This document shows positions 35,160-50,551 of a stretch of 64,000 bases of DNA, piece by piece. The stretch comes from Pseudoxanthomonas sangjuensis. GTDB lineage: Bacteria; Pseudomonadota; Gammaproteobacteria; Xanthomonadales; Xanthomonadaceae. Position 1 is the first letter of the stretch. Every line of letters begins with the position of its first letter. The notes below the pieces were generated by a model. That model had not been told where the DNA came from and did not search any database. It saw only the letters and a program-made list of their open reading frames with translations. The DNA lies in the NCBI RefSeq assembly GCF_010211755.1, contig NZ_PDWR01000001.1, positions 62,001-126,000 of the forward strand, read 5' to 3'. Both the position numbers and the translations under genes were made by a program.

Positions 35160-35936
35160 TCATTTCTTCAGTCTTGCCACCATCGCCTGCAACGCCTGCT
35201 GCGTTTCCGGCAGGTACCAGGCTTCGACGAAACGGTCGAGGCGGATGTTGTCGTTGTGCAGGGCGACGGCGAGGTCGGCGCGGGCGATGGCGCGGGTCTG
35301 CATCACCGGCGCATGCGGCAGTTGCAGCAGCGCCTGCAGCCACGCCACCGCGCGCGGCACCACGCTGGCGATGTCGGCCAATTCGTCGACCAAGCCGATG
35401 TCCAGCGCGCGTTCGGCCGGGACCAGTTCGCCGGCGACCAGCAGGCATCCGGCGCGGTGCACGCCGACCGCGCGGCGCAGCAATTGCTGGATGCCTTCCG
35501 GCGCGACCAGTCCGACCTGGGTTTCGTTCAGGCCGATCGCGTACGGCCGCGACGGGTCGACGCTGCGCGCCATGACCCGGTAGTCGCAGCACAGCGCCAG
35601 CACGCAGCCGCCCGCGGGCGAGTGGCCGGTGATCGCCGCGGCCACTGGCACGCGCGATTCGGCCAGCGCACGGGCGACGCCGAAGAACGCCTGCCAGCTG
35701 TCCATCAGCGCGTGACGGTTTTCGCCGTGCGACAGCAGGTACGGCACGTCGAGCCCGGCGGAGAAGACGCCTTCGCCGCCGGACAGCACGATGCCGCCGA
35801 TGTCGTCGCCCTGGGCCTTGTCGATCGCGGCGATCAGCGCGCGGCACAATTCGGTGTCGAGTGCATTGACCGGCGGCCGCGCCATGCGGATTTCGCGGAC
35901 GTCGCTGTGTTCGATGGTTTCGACCATTGCACTCAT
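35160..35936 (-). CDS. Delta3,delta2-enoyl-CoA isomerase-like crotonase
   Basis: A 258-residue crotonase-fold protein. The first catalytic glutamate of hydratases is replaced: GHSPAGGCVLALCCDYR has Val112. The second position is kept as Glu138 in IGLNETQVGL. Both phrases match mitochondrial enoyl-CoA isomerase 1, in which a single glutamate shifts the double bond of unsaturated fatty acyl-CoA. I therefore prefer an isomerase over a hydratase. It is divergent from the copper chaperone gene and ends beside the family B palindrome. Confidence 0.85.
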   Translation of the reverse strand: MSAMVETIEHSDVREIRMARPPVNALDTELCRALIAAIDKAQGDDIGGIVLSGGEGVFSAGLDVPYLLSHGENRHALMDSWQAFFGVARALAESRVPVAAAITGHSPAGGCVLALCCDYRVMARSVDPSRPYAIGLNETQVGLVAPEGIQQLLRRAVGVHRAGCLLVAGELVPAERALDIGLVDELADIASVVPRAVAWLQALLQLPHAPVMQTRAIARADLAVALHNDNIRLDRFVEAWYLPETQQALQAMVARLKK

Positions 35937-35972
35937 TGCGGCCCTCCGGAGGTTGCGGGCTATGATAAGCCC

Positions 35973-36422
35973 ATGAGCAGACGACAGCTTCCGCGATGGG
36001 TCCTGGCCGCGCTGGTGTCCGCGGCGTCGTTGCCGGCACTGGCCGACGAATGCAAACCGGTGCTGAAGGAGGGCTGGGTGAACCTGCCGCCGGTGCCGGA
36101 GCCGATGATGCTGGCTGGTTACGGTCGCATCGAGAACCCGTGCAAGCAGGCGGTGTCGGTGGCCTCGGCGTCCAGCCCGGCTTTCATGCACGTGGGCCTG
36201 CACCGCAGCGAGATCGTCGATGGCATGAGCAGGATGCGCGCGATCGGGGAGCTGCCGCTCGCGCCGGGTTCGACCGCAACGCTCGCGCCGGGCGGCCTGC
36301 ACCTGATGCTGATGCACCCGTCCGCGCCGGTGAAGGAGGGCGACAAGGTCGCCGTGACATTGAAGCTGAAGGACGGACGCGAGGTTGCCGGCGTGCTGGT
36401 AGTGAAGCAAGCCGCCCCCTGA
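35973..36422 (+). CDS. Periplasmic copper chaperone PCu(A)C family
   Basis: A 149-residue exported protein with a signal peptide (cleavage near ALADE) and a PCu(A)C domain. Copper ligands fit the family pattern H-x(n)-M-x(n)-H-x-M: MHVGLHRSEIVDGMSRMR then GGLHLMLM. Family members deliver Cu(I) to the CuA site of cytochrome oxidase or handle copper stress. No oxidase gene is near. The start ATG has a GGAGG about 20 nt before, farther than usual. Confidence 0.85.
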   Translation: MSRRQLPRWVLAALVSAASLPALADECKPVLKEGWVNLPPVPEPMMLAGYGRIENPCKQAVSVASASSPAFMHVGLHRSEIVDGMSRMRAIGELPLAPGSTATLAPGGLHLMLMHPSAPVKEGDKVAVTLKLKDGREVAGVLVVKQAAP

Positions 36423-36474
36423 CATCGCCGTCACCGCGGCTTTTGGCGGCCGGAGGAAGGATGGGCAAGCGGGA

Positions 36475-36899
36475 TCAGGCGCCGACCGCGCTGCGGATCG
36501 AATCCGGCAACGGCCGCGGCCGACCGGTCTTGCGGTCTATCCACACCGCGACCACGTTGCCGTCGTTGTACAGCGTCCGGCCGTCGGCGTTGACGATCCG
36601 GTGCGCGATGGTCGTGCTGCTGGTGCCGACGCGTTCCACCCCCAGCTCGACCACCACGTCCGCCGGATACGGAATCGGCTGCCGGTAGTTCAGCTGTACC
36701 GACACCACCACCGGCGCGAATTCGTCGGTGACCCATTCCTCGCCGATCGAATCGAACCAGCGGATGCGCGCCTCTTCCAGGAAGGTCAGGTAGCGCGCGT
36801 TGTTGACGTGGTTGAACGCGTCCAGGTCGCTCCAGCGCAACTGCAGCGGCATGCGGAACAGCGGCTTGGGGGAACCGGCGGAGGGGGCGTTGTCGCTGC

Positions 36900-36903
<4 letters not shown>
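36475..36903 (-). CDS. Acyl-CoA thioesterase, 4-hydroxybenzoyl-CoA thioesterase fold
   Basis: A 142-residue hotdog-fold thioesterase of the YbgC/4HBT type. The active-site segment is [17 protein letters not shown], with the usual Asp near the N-terminus; LNYRQPI is also typical. It hydrolyses acyl-CoA, probably short or aromatic. Its start overlaps the uvrA stop (ATGA), although the functions are unrelated. Confidence 0.9.
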
Positions 36904-39836
<2,933 letters not shown>

Positions 39837-40059
39837 CGGGTGGGGTCCGGTGAGCGAACAGTCAAGCCTAGCCGGCCGGCGTTTCAGCGGCAAACCCGGT
39901 TCACGCAAAGCTGTGTGCCGGCACCGGAAGGATGCGCCAAGTCATTGTTTCCAATGGAAGTCCGGATGGACGGGCCGCCGGGCCGGGTGCGCGGGCAGGC
40001 AGGGTCGCCACGGATCCGGCCCGGACGGCCCGACGGGGATCCCCCGCCGGGCCCGCGGC
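39837..40059. other. Gap between divergent uvrA and rplU
   Basis: This holds no gene I can support. It is GC-rich apart from a moderately AT-richer patch near 39930-39960. I see no LexA-like palindrome and no Shine-Dalgarno-backed small ORF. The rplU promoter lies at its right edge. Confidence 0.6.
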
Positions 40060-40089
40060 TTGACCCTAAGCGATTGAATCCCGTACAAT
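40060..40089 (+). promoter_or_regulatory. Promoter of rplU-rpmA
   Basis: TTGACC (40060-40065), 18-bp spacer, TACAAT (40084-40089). It is about 70 nt before the rplU ATG. Close to the sigma-70 consensus in a GC-rich setting. Confidence 0.75.
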
Positions 40090-40160
40090 TTCGCGTCTTG
40101 CCGGCCGGTTGGATCGGCAAGGACGAAAATAACTACAGAAGCACATCCGAGGAAATACCA

Positions 40161-40472
40161 ATGAACTACGCAGTCCTGGTGACGGGCGGCAAGCAGTATC
40201 GCGTTGCCCCCGGCGAAACCATCCGCGTCGAGAAGCTCGAAGCCGAAGCCGGCAGCGAGGTCACTTTCGACGACATCCTGTTGCTGGGCGACGGCAACGG
40301 CATCACGGTCGGCGACGCGCTGAAGGGCGCCACCGTCACCGCGACGGTCAAGTCGCACGGCCGCGCCGACAAGGTGCGCATCATCAAGTTCCGCCGCCGC
40401 AAGCACCACATGAAGCACCAGGGGCACCGGCAGCACTACACCGAAATCGAAATCACCGGCATCAAGGGTTAA
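40161..40472 (+). CDS. rplU: 50S ribosomal protein L21
   Basis: A 103-residue ribosomal protein of the large subunit. It begins [15 protein letters not shown] and contains [16 protein letters not shown], the L21 signature that binds 23S rRNA. GAGGAA precedes the ATG. It is followed after 12 nt by rpmA and is read from the strong promoter at 40060. Confidence 0.98.
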   Translation: MNYAVLVTGGKQYRVAPGETIRVEKLEAEAGSEVTFDDILLLGDGNGITVGDALKGATVTATVKSHGRADKVRIIKFRRRKHHMKHQGHRQHYTEIEITGIKG

Positions 40473-40484
40473 GGAGAAACAGTC

Positions 40485-41919
<1,435 letters not shown>

Positions 41920-41968
41920 TCCTCCGGAGCCAAAAGCGCGCGGCCGCAAGCCGCATCCGTGCAAAAAG

Positions 41969-41995
41969 AAAACCCGCCGGGAGGCGGGTTTTCGT
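41969..41995. terminator. Bidirectional terminator between obgE and rpsT
   Basis: AAAACCCGCC, loop GGGA, GGCGGGTTTT: perfect 10-bp stem with A and T runs on both sides, between convergent genes. Confidence 0.88.
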
Positions 41996-42017
41996 GTCTT
42001 CCGTCCGATGCCGCTGC

Positions 42018-42290
42018 TCAGGCGGCGGTCTGCAGCGCCTTGATGCGCGCGGTCAGGCGGCTCTTGTGGCGGGCGGCCTTGTTCTTGTGGATCAGGCCAC
42101 GGGCGCTGAAACGGTCGAGGATCGGCTGGGCGACGGCGAAGGCTTCCTGCGCGCCCTTGGCGTCGTTGGCGTCGAGCGCCTTCAGGACCTTCTTGACGGC
42201 GGTGCGAAGCTGCGAACGCTGGGCGTTGTTGCGCGCATTGCGCACGACGGTCTGCTTGGCGCGCTTCTTGGCGGACTTGATATTGGCCAC
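42018..42290 (-). CDS. rpsT: 30S ribosomal protein S20
   Basis: A 90-residue helical primary-binding 16S rRNA protein: [21 protein letters not shown] near the N-terminus and a KKVLKALD helix. The start codon is GTG (minus strand, 42290-42288), with CAGGAAT upstream. E. coli rpsT uses UUG and represses its own translation, so a weak start may serve the same purpose here. A clear promoter is at 42374. Confidence 0.97.
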   Translation of the reverse strand: MANIKSAKKRAKQTVVRNARNNAQRSQLRTAVKKVLKALDANDAKGAQEAFAVAQPILDRFSARGLIHKNKAARHKSRLTARIKALQTAA

Positions 42291-42373
42291 GGTGGGATTC
42301 CTGGTGGGTGCTTTTTTAGAGCGGGCCTGAGAGAATTCAGGATTTGAACGGAAGACGGAAAATCGAGCCGGAA

Positions 42374-42402
42374 ATTATGGGGGATTCAAGGACTTGCGTC
42401 AA
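42374..42402 (-). promoter_or_regulatory. Promoter of rpsT
   Basis: Minus strand TTGACG (42397-42402), 17-bp spacer, CATAAT (42374-42379). It predicts a leader of about 75 nt before the GTG start. Confidence 0.75.
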
Positions 42403-42432
42403 CTGGGCCGATTCCGACCCGTGGACGGCCCG

Positions 42433-44049
42433 ATGAGCGGCCCGCGCCTGCTGCGCTCCACGGCGATTTTCAGCTCGATGACCTTCCTGTCGCGGCTGTC
42501 CGGGCTGGCCCGCGACCAGGTCTATGCCATCGTGTTCGGCGGCAGCCCGGCGATGGACGTGTTCGTCGCCGCGTTCCGCATCCCCAACTTCATGCGCCGG
42601 CTCTCGGCCGAGGGCTCGTTCTCGATGGCCTTCGTGCCGGTGCTGGCCGAATACAAGGAAAAGCACGGGCCGCAGGCGGTCAGGGAGCTGATCGACCGGG
42701 TCGGCGGCACGCTGGCGGCGGCGCTGCTGGCGGTGACCGCGGCGGTCGTCCTGTTCGCGCCCTGGCTGACCCAGGTCATCGCCCCGGGTTTCGCCGTCGG
42801 CGGCGAGCAGCACCGGCTGCTGGTCGAGATGCTGCGCATCACCTTCCCGTACGCGCTGTTCATTTCGCTGGCCTCGCTGGTCGGCAGCATCCTCAACAGC
42901 TACCAGCGCTTCGCGATCCCGGCGCTGAGCCCGGTACTGCTGAACCTGTCGATGATCGGCGCGGCGCTGGCCTCGGCGTACTTCTTCGACAGTTCGATCA
43001 TGGTGCTGGCCTGGGGCGTGTTCGTCGCCGGCATCCTGCAGCTGGCCTGCCAGCTGCCGTCGCTGGCGAAGCTGGGGCTGCTGCCGCGGCCGAAGTGGGG
43101 CGTCGCCCATGCCGGCGTGCGCAAGATCATGAAGCTGATGGTGCCGACCCTGTTCGGCTCGTCGGTGGTGCAGTTCAACCTGCTGTTCAACACCATGGCC
43201 GCGTCGTTCCTGGTCGGCGGCAGCATGACCTGGCTGTACTACAGCGACCGCCTGCTGGAATTCCCGCTGGGCATGTTCGGCGTGGCGATCGGCACGGTGA
43301 TCCTGCCGCATCTGTCCGGGCGCCACGCGGCGACCGACCCGGACGGGTTCTCGAAGGGCCTGGACTGGGGCTTCCGCCTGTGCCTGCTGATCGGCATCCC
43401 GGCCTGCCTGGGCCTAATCCTGTGCGCCAGGCCGCTGGTGGCGACGCTGTTCCAGTACCACCGCTTCGACGCGATGGACGCGAAGATGAGCAGCTGGAGC
43501 CTGATCGCGCAGTCGACCGCGGTGCCGGCCTTCCTGCTGGTCAAGGTGCTGGCGCCGGCGTTCTATTCGCGGCAGGACACCAGGACGCCGGTGAAATCGG
43601 CAGTGGTTTCGGTATTGGTCAATGCGCTGGGCACGGTGCTGCTGTTCGCCGCCGCGCTGGCATGGACCGATGCCGGCCACGCGGCGTTGGCGAAGGCGGG
43701 CGGCAACTGGCTGGATGCGCTGGCGCATCTCCCCGGCCTGCACGCGCTGCTGGCGCTGGCGATCGCACTGGCGGGCTGGGCCAACGCGCTGCAGCTGGCC
43801 TGGTACCTGCGCCGCGCCGGCGTCTACCGGCGCCAGCCGGGCTGGGGCCGCTGGCTGCGGCAGATCGCGCTGGCCAGCGTGGCGATGGTCGCGGTGCTGC
43901 TGGCGCTGCGCGGCCTGTGGCCGGACTGGTCGGCATGGGGCTGGTGGCAGCGCGGCTGGCGGCTGGCGCTGCTGGTCGGTGGCGGCGGCACTGCCTATGC
44001 GGCGACGCTGTGGCTGCAGGGCCTGCGTCCGCGCGAGCTGCGGCATTGA
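42433..44049 (+). CDS. murJ: Lipid II flippase
   Basis: A 538-residue MOP-family inner-membrane protein with about 14 helices that moves lipid II to the periplasm. Family marks: SRLSGLARDQVYAIVFG, AFRIPNFMRRLSAEGSFS and a conserved central KLMVPTLFGSSVVQFN. The ATG at 42433 is preferred; GTG at 42421 in the same frame is possible. It is divergent from rpsT and followed by ribF, whose promoter seems to lie in the murJ stop region. Confidence 0.95.
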   Translation: MSGPRLLRSTAIFSSMTFLSRLSGLARDQVYAIVFGGSPAMDVFVAAFRIPNFMRRLSAEGSFSMAFVPVLAEYKEKHGPQAVRELIDRVGGTLAAALLAVTAAVVLFAPWLTQVIAPGFAVGGEQHRLLVEMLRITFPYALFISLASLVGSILNSYQRFAIPALSPVLLNLSMIGAALASAYFFDSSIMVLAWGVFVAGILQLACQLPSLAKLGLLPRPKWGVAHAGVRKIMKLMVPTLFGSSVVQFNLLFNTMAASFLVGGSMTWLYYSDRLLEFPLGMFGVAIGTVILPHLSGRHAATDPDGFSKGLDWGFRLCLLIGIPACLGLILCARPLVATLFQYHRFDAMDAKMSSWSLIAQSTAVPAFLLVKVLAPAFYSRQDTRTPVKSAVVSVLVNALGTVLLFAAALAWTDAGHAALAKAGGNWLDALAHLPGLHALLALAIALAGWANALQLAWYLRRAGVYRRQPGWGRWLRQIALASVAMVAVLLALRGLWPDWSAWGWWQRGWRLALLVGGGGTAYAATLWLQGLRPRELRH

Positions 44050-44072
44050 GACCGGGCCGCTGCGGCTATACT
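44046..44072 (+). promoter_or_regulatory. Candidate promoter of ribF, nearly leaderless
   Basis: TTGAGA (44046-44051), 15-bp spacer, TATACT (44067-44072). The ATG is only 11 nt past the -10, so the transcript would have a leader of a few bases. The -35 overlaps the murJ stop. The spacer is short, so confidence is moderate. Confidence 0.5.
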
Positions 44073-44083
44073 TCGTTATTCCT

Positions 44084-45060
44084 ATGAGCAGGCTGTTCCG
44101 AGACGTCGAAGGCGGGGTGCTGTTCCCGCAGGGTAGCGTGGTCTGCATCGGCGCATTCGATGGCCTGCACCTGGGTCATCGCGCGCTGGTGCGCCACGCG
44201 GTCGCGCGTGCGCGCGAACTGGGCGTGCCGGCGGTGGCGCTCAGCTTCGAGCCGCTGCCGCGCGAGTTCTTCTCGAAGGAAATGCCGCCGCCGCGGCTGA
44301 CCCTGGCGCGGGCCAAGTACCTGGGCCTGCGCGAACTCGGCGCCGATGGCGTCGGCCTGCTGCGCTTCGACGGCAAGCTGTCGGCGATGAAGGCCGAGGA
44401 TTTCGTGCGCAAGCTGCTGGTCGAACGCCTGCGCGCGCGCGAGGTCTGGATCGGCCCGGAATTCCGCTTCGGCAACCGGCGCGGCGGCGACCTGTCGCTG
44501 CTGCAGGCGATGGGCGGGGAACTGGGCTTCGGCGCCGGCGAAATCGAGCCGGTGCAGCGCGGCGGCGAACGCGTGTCGAGCACGCGCATCCGCGAGGCGT
44601 TGCGCGGCGGCGGCTTCACCGAGGCCGCGCACATGCTGGGCCGGCCCTACGCGATCGGCGGGCGCGTGGTGCGCGGCCGACAGCTCGGCCGCACGCTCGG
44701 TTTCCCGACCGCCAACCTGCGTTTCCCGAAGACCCCGGCGCTGTCCGGCATCTACGCGACCTGGGTGCACGGCGTGGCCGAGCGGCCGTGGCCGTCGGTG
44801 TCCAGCTTCGGCACGCGCCCGACCGTGAACGGGGTCGAGCCGTTGCTGGAAGCGCACCTGTTCGACTTCGACGGCGACCTGTACGGCCGCCACATCGAGG
44901 TCGAATTCGTCGCCAAGCTGCGCGACGAACTGAAATTCCCCGATCTGCAAAGCCTGACCGGGCAGATGCAACGCGATGCGGCCGATGCGCGCCGCATCCT
45001 GCACGTGATCGTCCCTGATCAAGAAGCCCGCGCGTCGATGTGCGGGTTTCCCACGGAAGC

Positions 45061-45064
<4 letters not shown>
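44084..45064 (+). CDS. ribF: Bifunctional riboflavin kinase/FAD synthetase
   Basis: A 326-residue enzyme making FMN and FAD. The FMN adenylyltransferase domain has [11 protein letters not shown]; the riboflavin kinase domain has [11 protein letters not shown]. The last 20 residues (after ADARRILH) are encoded by a stretch that looks like a terminator hairpin (about 45025-45050), so the normal end may once have been earlier. The stop overlaps the ileS ATG (ATGA). No clear Shine-Dalgarno is seen, which fits a short-leader transcript. Confidence 0.95.
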
Positions 45065-47909
<2,845 letters not shown>

Positions 47910-47910
<1 letters not shown>

Positions 47911-48413
47911 TGCCGAAGGCCGTGAAACCCAACGCGCTGGCCTGGCTGCTCGTTTCGGTCGCCGTCGTCGTGCTCGACCAATGGAGCAAGCAGTGGGTGC
48001 TGGCGTCGCTGCCGGAGCACGTCCCGGTGCCGGTGATCGATGGCTTCTGGAACTGGTACCGCACCTACAACACCGGCGCGGCGTTCAGTTTCCTGAGCAA
48101 CGCCGGTGGCTGGCAGATCTGGTTCTTCAGCGCGCTCGCGGTCGCGGTCAGCGGCCTGCTGGGCTTCTGGCTGTCGCGCACGCGGCGCGGCGACTGGCGC
48201 ACCGCGTTGCCGTACGCGCTGGTGATCGGCGGCGCGCTGGGCAACGTGATCGATCGCGTCCAGCACGGCCACGTGATCGATTTCATCCAGTGGTACGTCG
48301 GCGAGCACTACTGGCCGGCGTTCAACGTCGCCGATTCGGCCATCGTCGGGGGGGCGATCGGCATCGCCCTGTTCAGCCTGCTCGACGGCAAGTCGAAGCG
48401 GAAGGGGGGATAA
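47910..48413 (+). CDS. lspA: Lipoprotein signal peptidase
   Basis: A 167-residue inner-membrane aspartic peptidase that cuts prolipoprotein signals after lipidation. It has four hydrophobic helices and the catalytic aspartates Asp115 (GNVIDR) and Asp142 (FNVADS). YNTGAAFSF is the family N-terminal mark. It shares one base with the ileS stop. Substrates in this window include the lipoprotein PstS and the FKBP lipoprotein. Confidence 0.96.
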
Positions 48414-48470
48414 TGGGCCTGCCGACTTCCCCGCCGAACAACCCGGCCAGCCATGGCTGCGCTGCCTAAT

Positions 48471-49421
48471 ATGGACGTCCTGCTCGCCAATCCCCGCGGC
48501 TTCTGCGCCGGCGTCGATCGCGCCATCGAAATCGTCAAGCGCGCCATAGAAACCCTCGGCGCGCCGATCTACGTGCGCCACGAGGTCGTGCACAACCGTT
48601 TCGTCGTCGACGACCTGAAGCGGCGCGGCGCGGTGTTCGTCGAGGAACTGGACGAAGTGCCGGACGGCGCCACGGTGATCTTCAGCGCCCACGGCGTGTC
48701 GCAGGCGGTGCGCGCCGAGGCCGGGCGCCGCGGACTGAAGGTGTTCGACGCGACCTGCCCGCTGGTGACCAAGGTCCACCTGGAAGTCTCGCGCCATTGC
48801 CGCGCCGGCCGCGACGTGGTGCTGATCGGCCACGCCGGCCATCCCGAGGTCGAAGGCACGATGGGGCAGTGGAGCCGCGAGGCCGGGACGGGCAGCATCC
48901 ATCTCGTCGAGGACATCGACGACGTCGCCGCGCTCGAGGTCTCGCAACCCGGCAACCTGGCCTATACCACCCAGACCACGTTGTCGGTCGACGACACCAT
49001 CGGCATCATCGAGGCGCTGCGCGCGAAATACCCGGCGATCCAGGGCCCGAAGAACGACGACATCTGCTACGCCACGCAGAACCGCCAGGACGCGGTGCGC
49101 GACCTGGCGAAGCAGTGCGACCTGGTGCTGGTGGTCGGTTCGCCGAACAGTTCCAATTCCAACCGCCTGCGCGAGCTGGCGCAGCGCGACGGGGTCGAGT
49201 CCTACCTGATCGACGGCGCGCACGAGATCGACCCGGCCTGGGTCGCCGGCAAGCGCCGGGTCGGCGTGACCGCGGGCGCCTCGGCTCCCGACGTGCTGGT
49301 CGAGGGCGTCATCGCCCGCCTGCGCGAACTGGGCGCCGGTGCCGTCGGCGAGCTGCAGGGGGAACCCGAGAACATGGTGTTCGCCCTGCCCAAGGAATTG
49401 CGCCTGCAGCTGGTGAATTGA
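48471..49421 (+). CDS. ispH: 4-hydroxy-3-methylbut-2-enyl diphosphate reductase
   Basis: A 316-residue iron-sulfur enzyme giving IPP and DMAPP in the MEP pathway. Cluster cysteines are Cys12 (RGFCAG), Cys96 (DATCPLV) and Cys199 (DICYATQNR). The start [10 protein letters not shown] is the family start; an in-frame ATG at 48453 adds six residues. It closes the ribF-ileS-lspA block, as in other gammaproteobacteria. Its stop overlaps the -35 of the tRNA-Thr promoter. Confidence 0.96.
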   Translation: MDVLLANPRGFCAGVDRAIEIVKRAIETLGAPIYVRHEVVHNRFVVDDLKRRGAVFVEELDEVPDGATVIFSAHGVSQAVRAEAGRRGLKVFDATCPLVTKVHLEVSRHCRAGRDVVLIGHAGHPEVEGTMGQWSREAGTGSIHLVEDIDDVAALEVSQPGNLAYTTQTTLSVDDTIGIIEALRAKYPAIQGPKNDDICYATQNRQDAVRDLAKQCDLVLVVGSPNSSNSNRLRELAQRDGVESYLIDGAHEIDPAWVAGKRRVGVTAGASAPDVLVEGVIARLRELGAGAVGELQGEPENMVFALPKELRLQLVN

Positions 49422-49446
49422 CCGGGCTATCCCCGGTGCCTAAAAT
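49418..49446 (+). promoter_or_regulatory. Promoter of tRNA-Thr, overlapping the ispH stop
   Basis: TTGACC (49418-49423), 17-bp spacer, TAAAAT (49441-49446). The -35 includes the ispH TGA. A short GC hairpin (ACCGGG/CCCGGT) lies in the spacer. A GC-rich stretch after the -10 resembles a stringent discriminator. Confidence 0.75.
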
Positions 49447-49508
49447 TGTCGGTTCGCGCGATCCGCGCCAACCCGGCCGCCGACGGCCGGTTCTCCAGAA
49501 CAACAGAT

Positions 49509-49584
49509 GCCGGAATAGCTCAGTTGGTAGAGCGGCGCATTCGTAATGCGTAGGTCGTAGGTTCGAATCCTATTTCCGGCACCA
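49509..49584 (+). tRNA. tRNA-Thr (anticodon CGT)
   Basis: A 76-nt tRNA with encoded CCA. Acceptor GCCGGAA pairs with TTCCGGC; the anticodon arm GCGCA/TGCGT holds loop TTCGTAA, anticodon CGT, reading ACG. The T-arm contains GTTCGAATC. It closely resembles E. coli thrW. Confidence 0.97.
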
Positions 49585-49645
49585 TCTTCCCAGCCCCCGG
49601 GCGAGGTCGGATTCGCGCCCTCGGGGTGCGTCCGGTGCCCTTGCC

Positions 49646-49984
49646 ATGTCCGATTTCCCCGCCTGCCCGCAATGCGGCATGGAAAACACCTACCACGACG
49701 GCACCCTGCTGGTCTGCCCGGACTGCGGCCATGAGTGGATCGAAGGCGAGGCCACGGCTGGCGCGGCCGACGAAGACGTCGTCGTGGTCCGCGACAGCAA
49801 CGGCAACGTGCTGGCCGACGGCGACACCGTGGTGGTCATCAAGGACTTGCCGGTGAAGGGCGGCTCCGGCCCGATCAAGCAGGGCACGGTGTTCCGCGAC
49901 ATCCGCCTCGGCGACGTCGACGGCCACATCTACGACCGCAAGAGCAAGACCTACATCAAGACCGAATTCCTGCGCAAGCAGTAG
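49646..49984 (+). CDS. yjdM: PhnA/YjdM zinc-ribbon protein
   Basis: A 112-residue protein. The N-terminal zinc ribbon has cysteines 7, 10, 24 and 27 (CPQC, CPDC); the C-terminal domain carries DSNGNVLADGDTVVVIKDLPVKG and IKQGT, the PhnA signature. Despite the old name, a role in phosphonate use is not established for this family, and phosphonoacetate hydrolase is a different protein. It precedes a second small zinc-finger gene by 10 nt. Confidence 0.9.
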   Translation: MSDFPACPQCGMENTYHDGTLLVCPDCGHEWIEGEATAGAADEDVVVVRDSNGNVLADGDTVVVIKDLPVKGGSGPIKQGTVFRDIRLGDVDGHIYDRKSKTYIKTEFLRKQ

Positions 49985-49994
49985 GGAGCATGCC

Positions 49995-50261
49995 GTGGCG
50001 ACGGGTTGGGCCGGCGATGGTGCGGTGCAGGAACAGATCGACGCGACCGTGAAGGACGCGATCCAGCGCGCGCGCAGCCAGTTGCCCAGGGGCGAGAGCC
50101 TGGAACGCTGCGAGGAATGCGATGCGCCGATCCCCGAGGCGCGGCGCAAGGCGGTGCCGGGCGTGCGCCTGTGCATCGCCTGCCAGCAGGCGCACGACGA
50201 AGAACAACAAGCCTTCAGCGGTTACAACCGCCGCGGCAGCAAGGACAGCCAGTTGCGTTGA
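49995..50261 (+). CDS. DksA/TraR-type zinc-finger protein
   Basis: An 88-residue protein of the DksA/TraR C4 zinc-finger superfamily, like E. coli YbiI. Zinc ligands are cysteines 39, 42, 60 and 63 (CEEC, CIAC). It lacks the long coiled coil of DksA, so an RNA-polymerase secondary-channel role is uncertain. It starts with GTG, preceded by GGGAG. It is likely co-transcribed with yjdM. Confidence 0.87.
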   Translation: MATGWAGDGAVQEQIDATVKDAIQRARSQLPRGESLERCEECDAPIPEARRKAVPGVRLCIACQQAHDEEQQAFSGYNRRGSKDSQLR

Positions 50262-50551
50262 TCGCGGCGTTGCGATGCGCCATATGCATGCATCATGAAC
50301 GCATGTAATCAAACCGACGCCGTGCGCTAACCGAAATTCAACGCGCGCCTGCCTATCATGCGCGCACGTCCGCAGCCGCTGCGGTCCGGAGTATCGGCTC
50401 TCGCGACCGCGGCCGTTGCGGACGACCACTTTCCCCGGCGCCCGGCGGAACACATGGCGGTTCCGCCGCCCCGCTTGCATGACTTCAGGCAGGCGCGCAG
50501 CGATTGCGCCGTGGCATGCTGGATGCCTTTCGCCCGACCCGCGAGGGATCC
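50262..50551. other. Gap before the M1 peptidase gene
   Basis: About 290 nt with no gene I can support. It contains a TATCAT -10-like hexamer (50354-50359) without a good -35, and an 8-bp palindrome, GGCGGAAC / GTTCCGCC, with an 8-nt spacer at 50444-50467. The first 70 nt are noticeably less GC-rich than the surroundings. Confidence 0.5.

Noticed and set aside
49646-49984. Phosphonate degradation role from the PhnA name, tied to the Pho genes
   Set aside because: The YjdM zinc-ribbon family has no established phosphonatase activity and lies 21 kb from the Pho block without a PhoB box in view.
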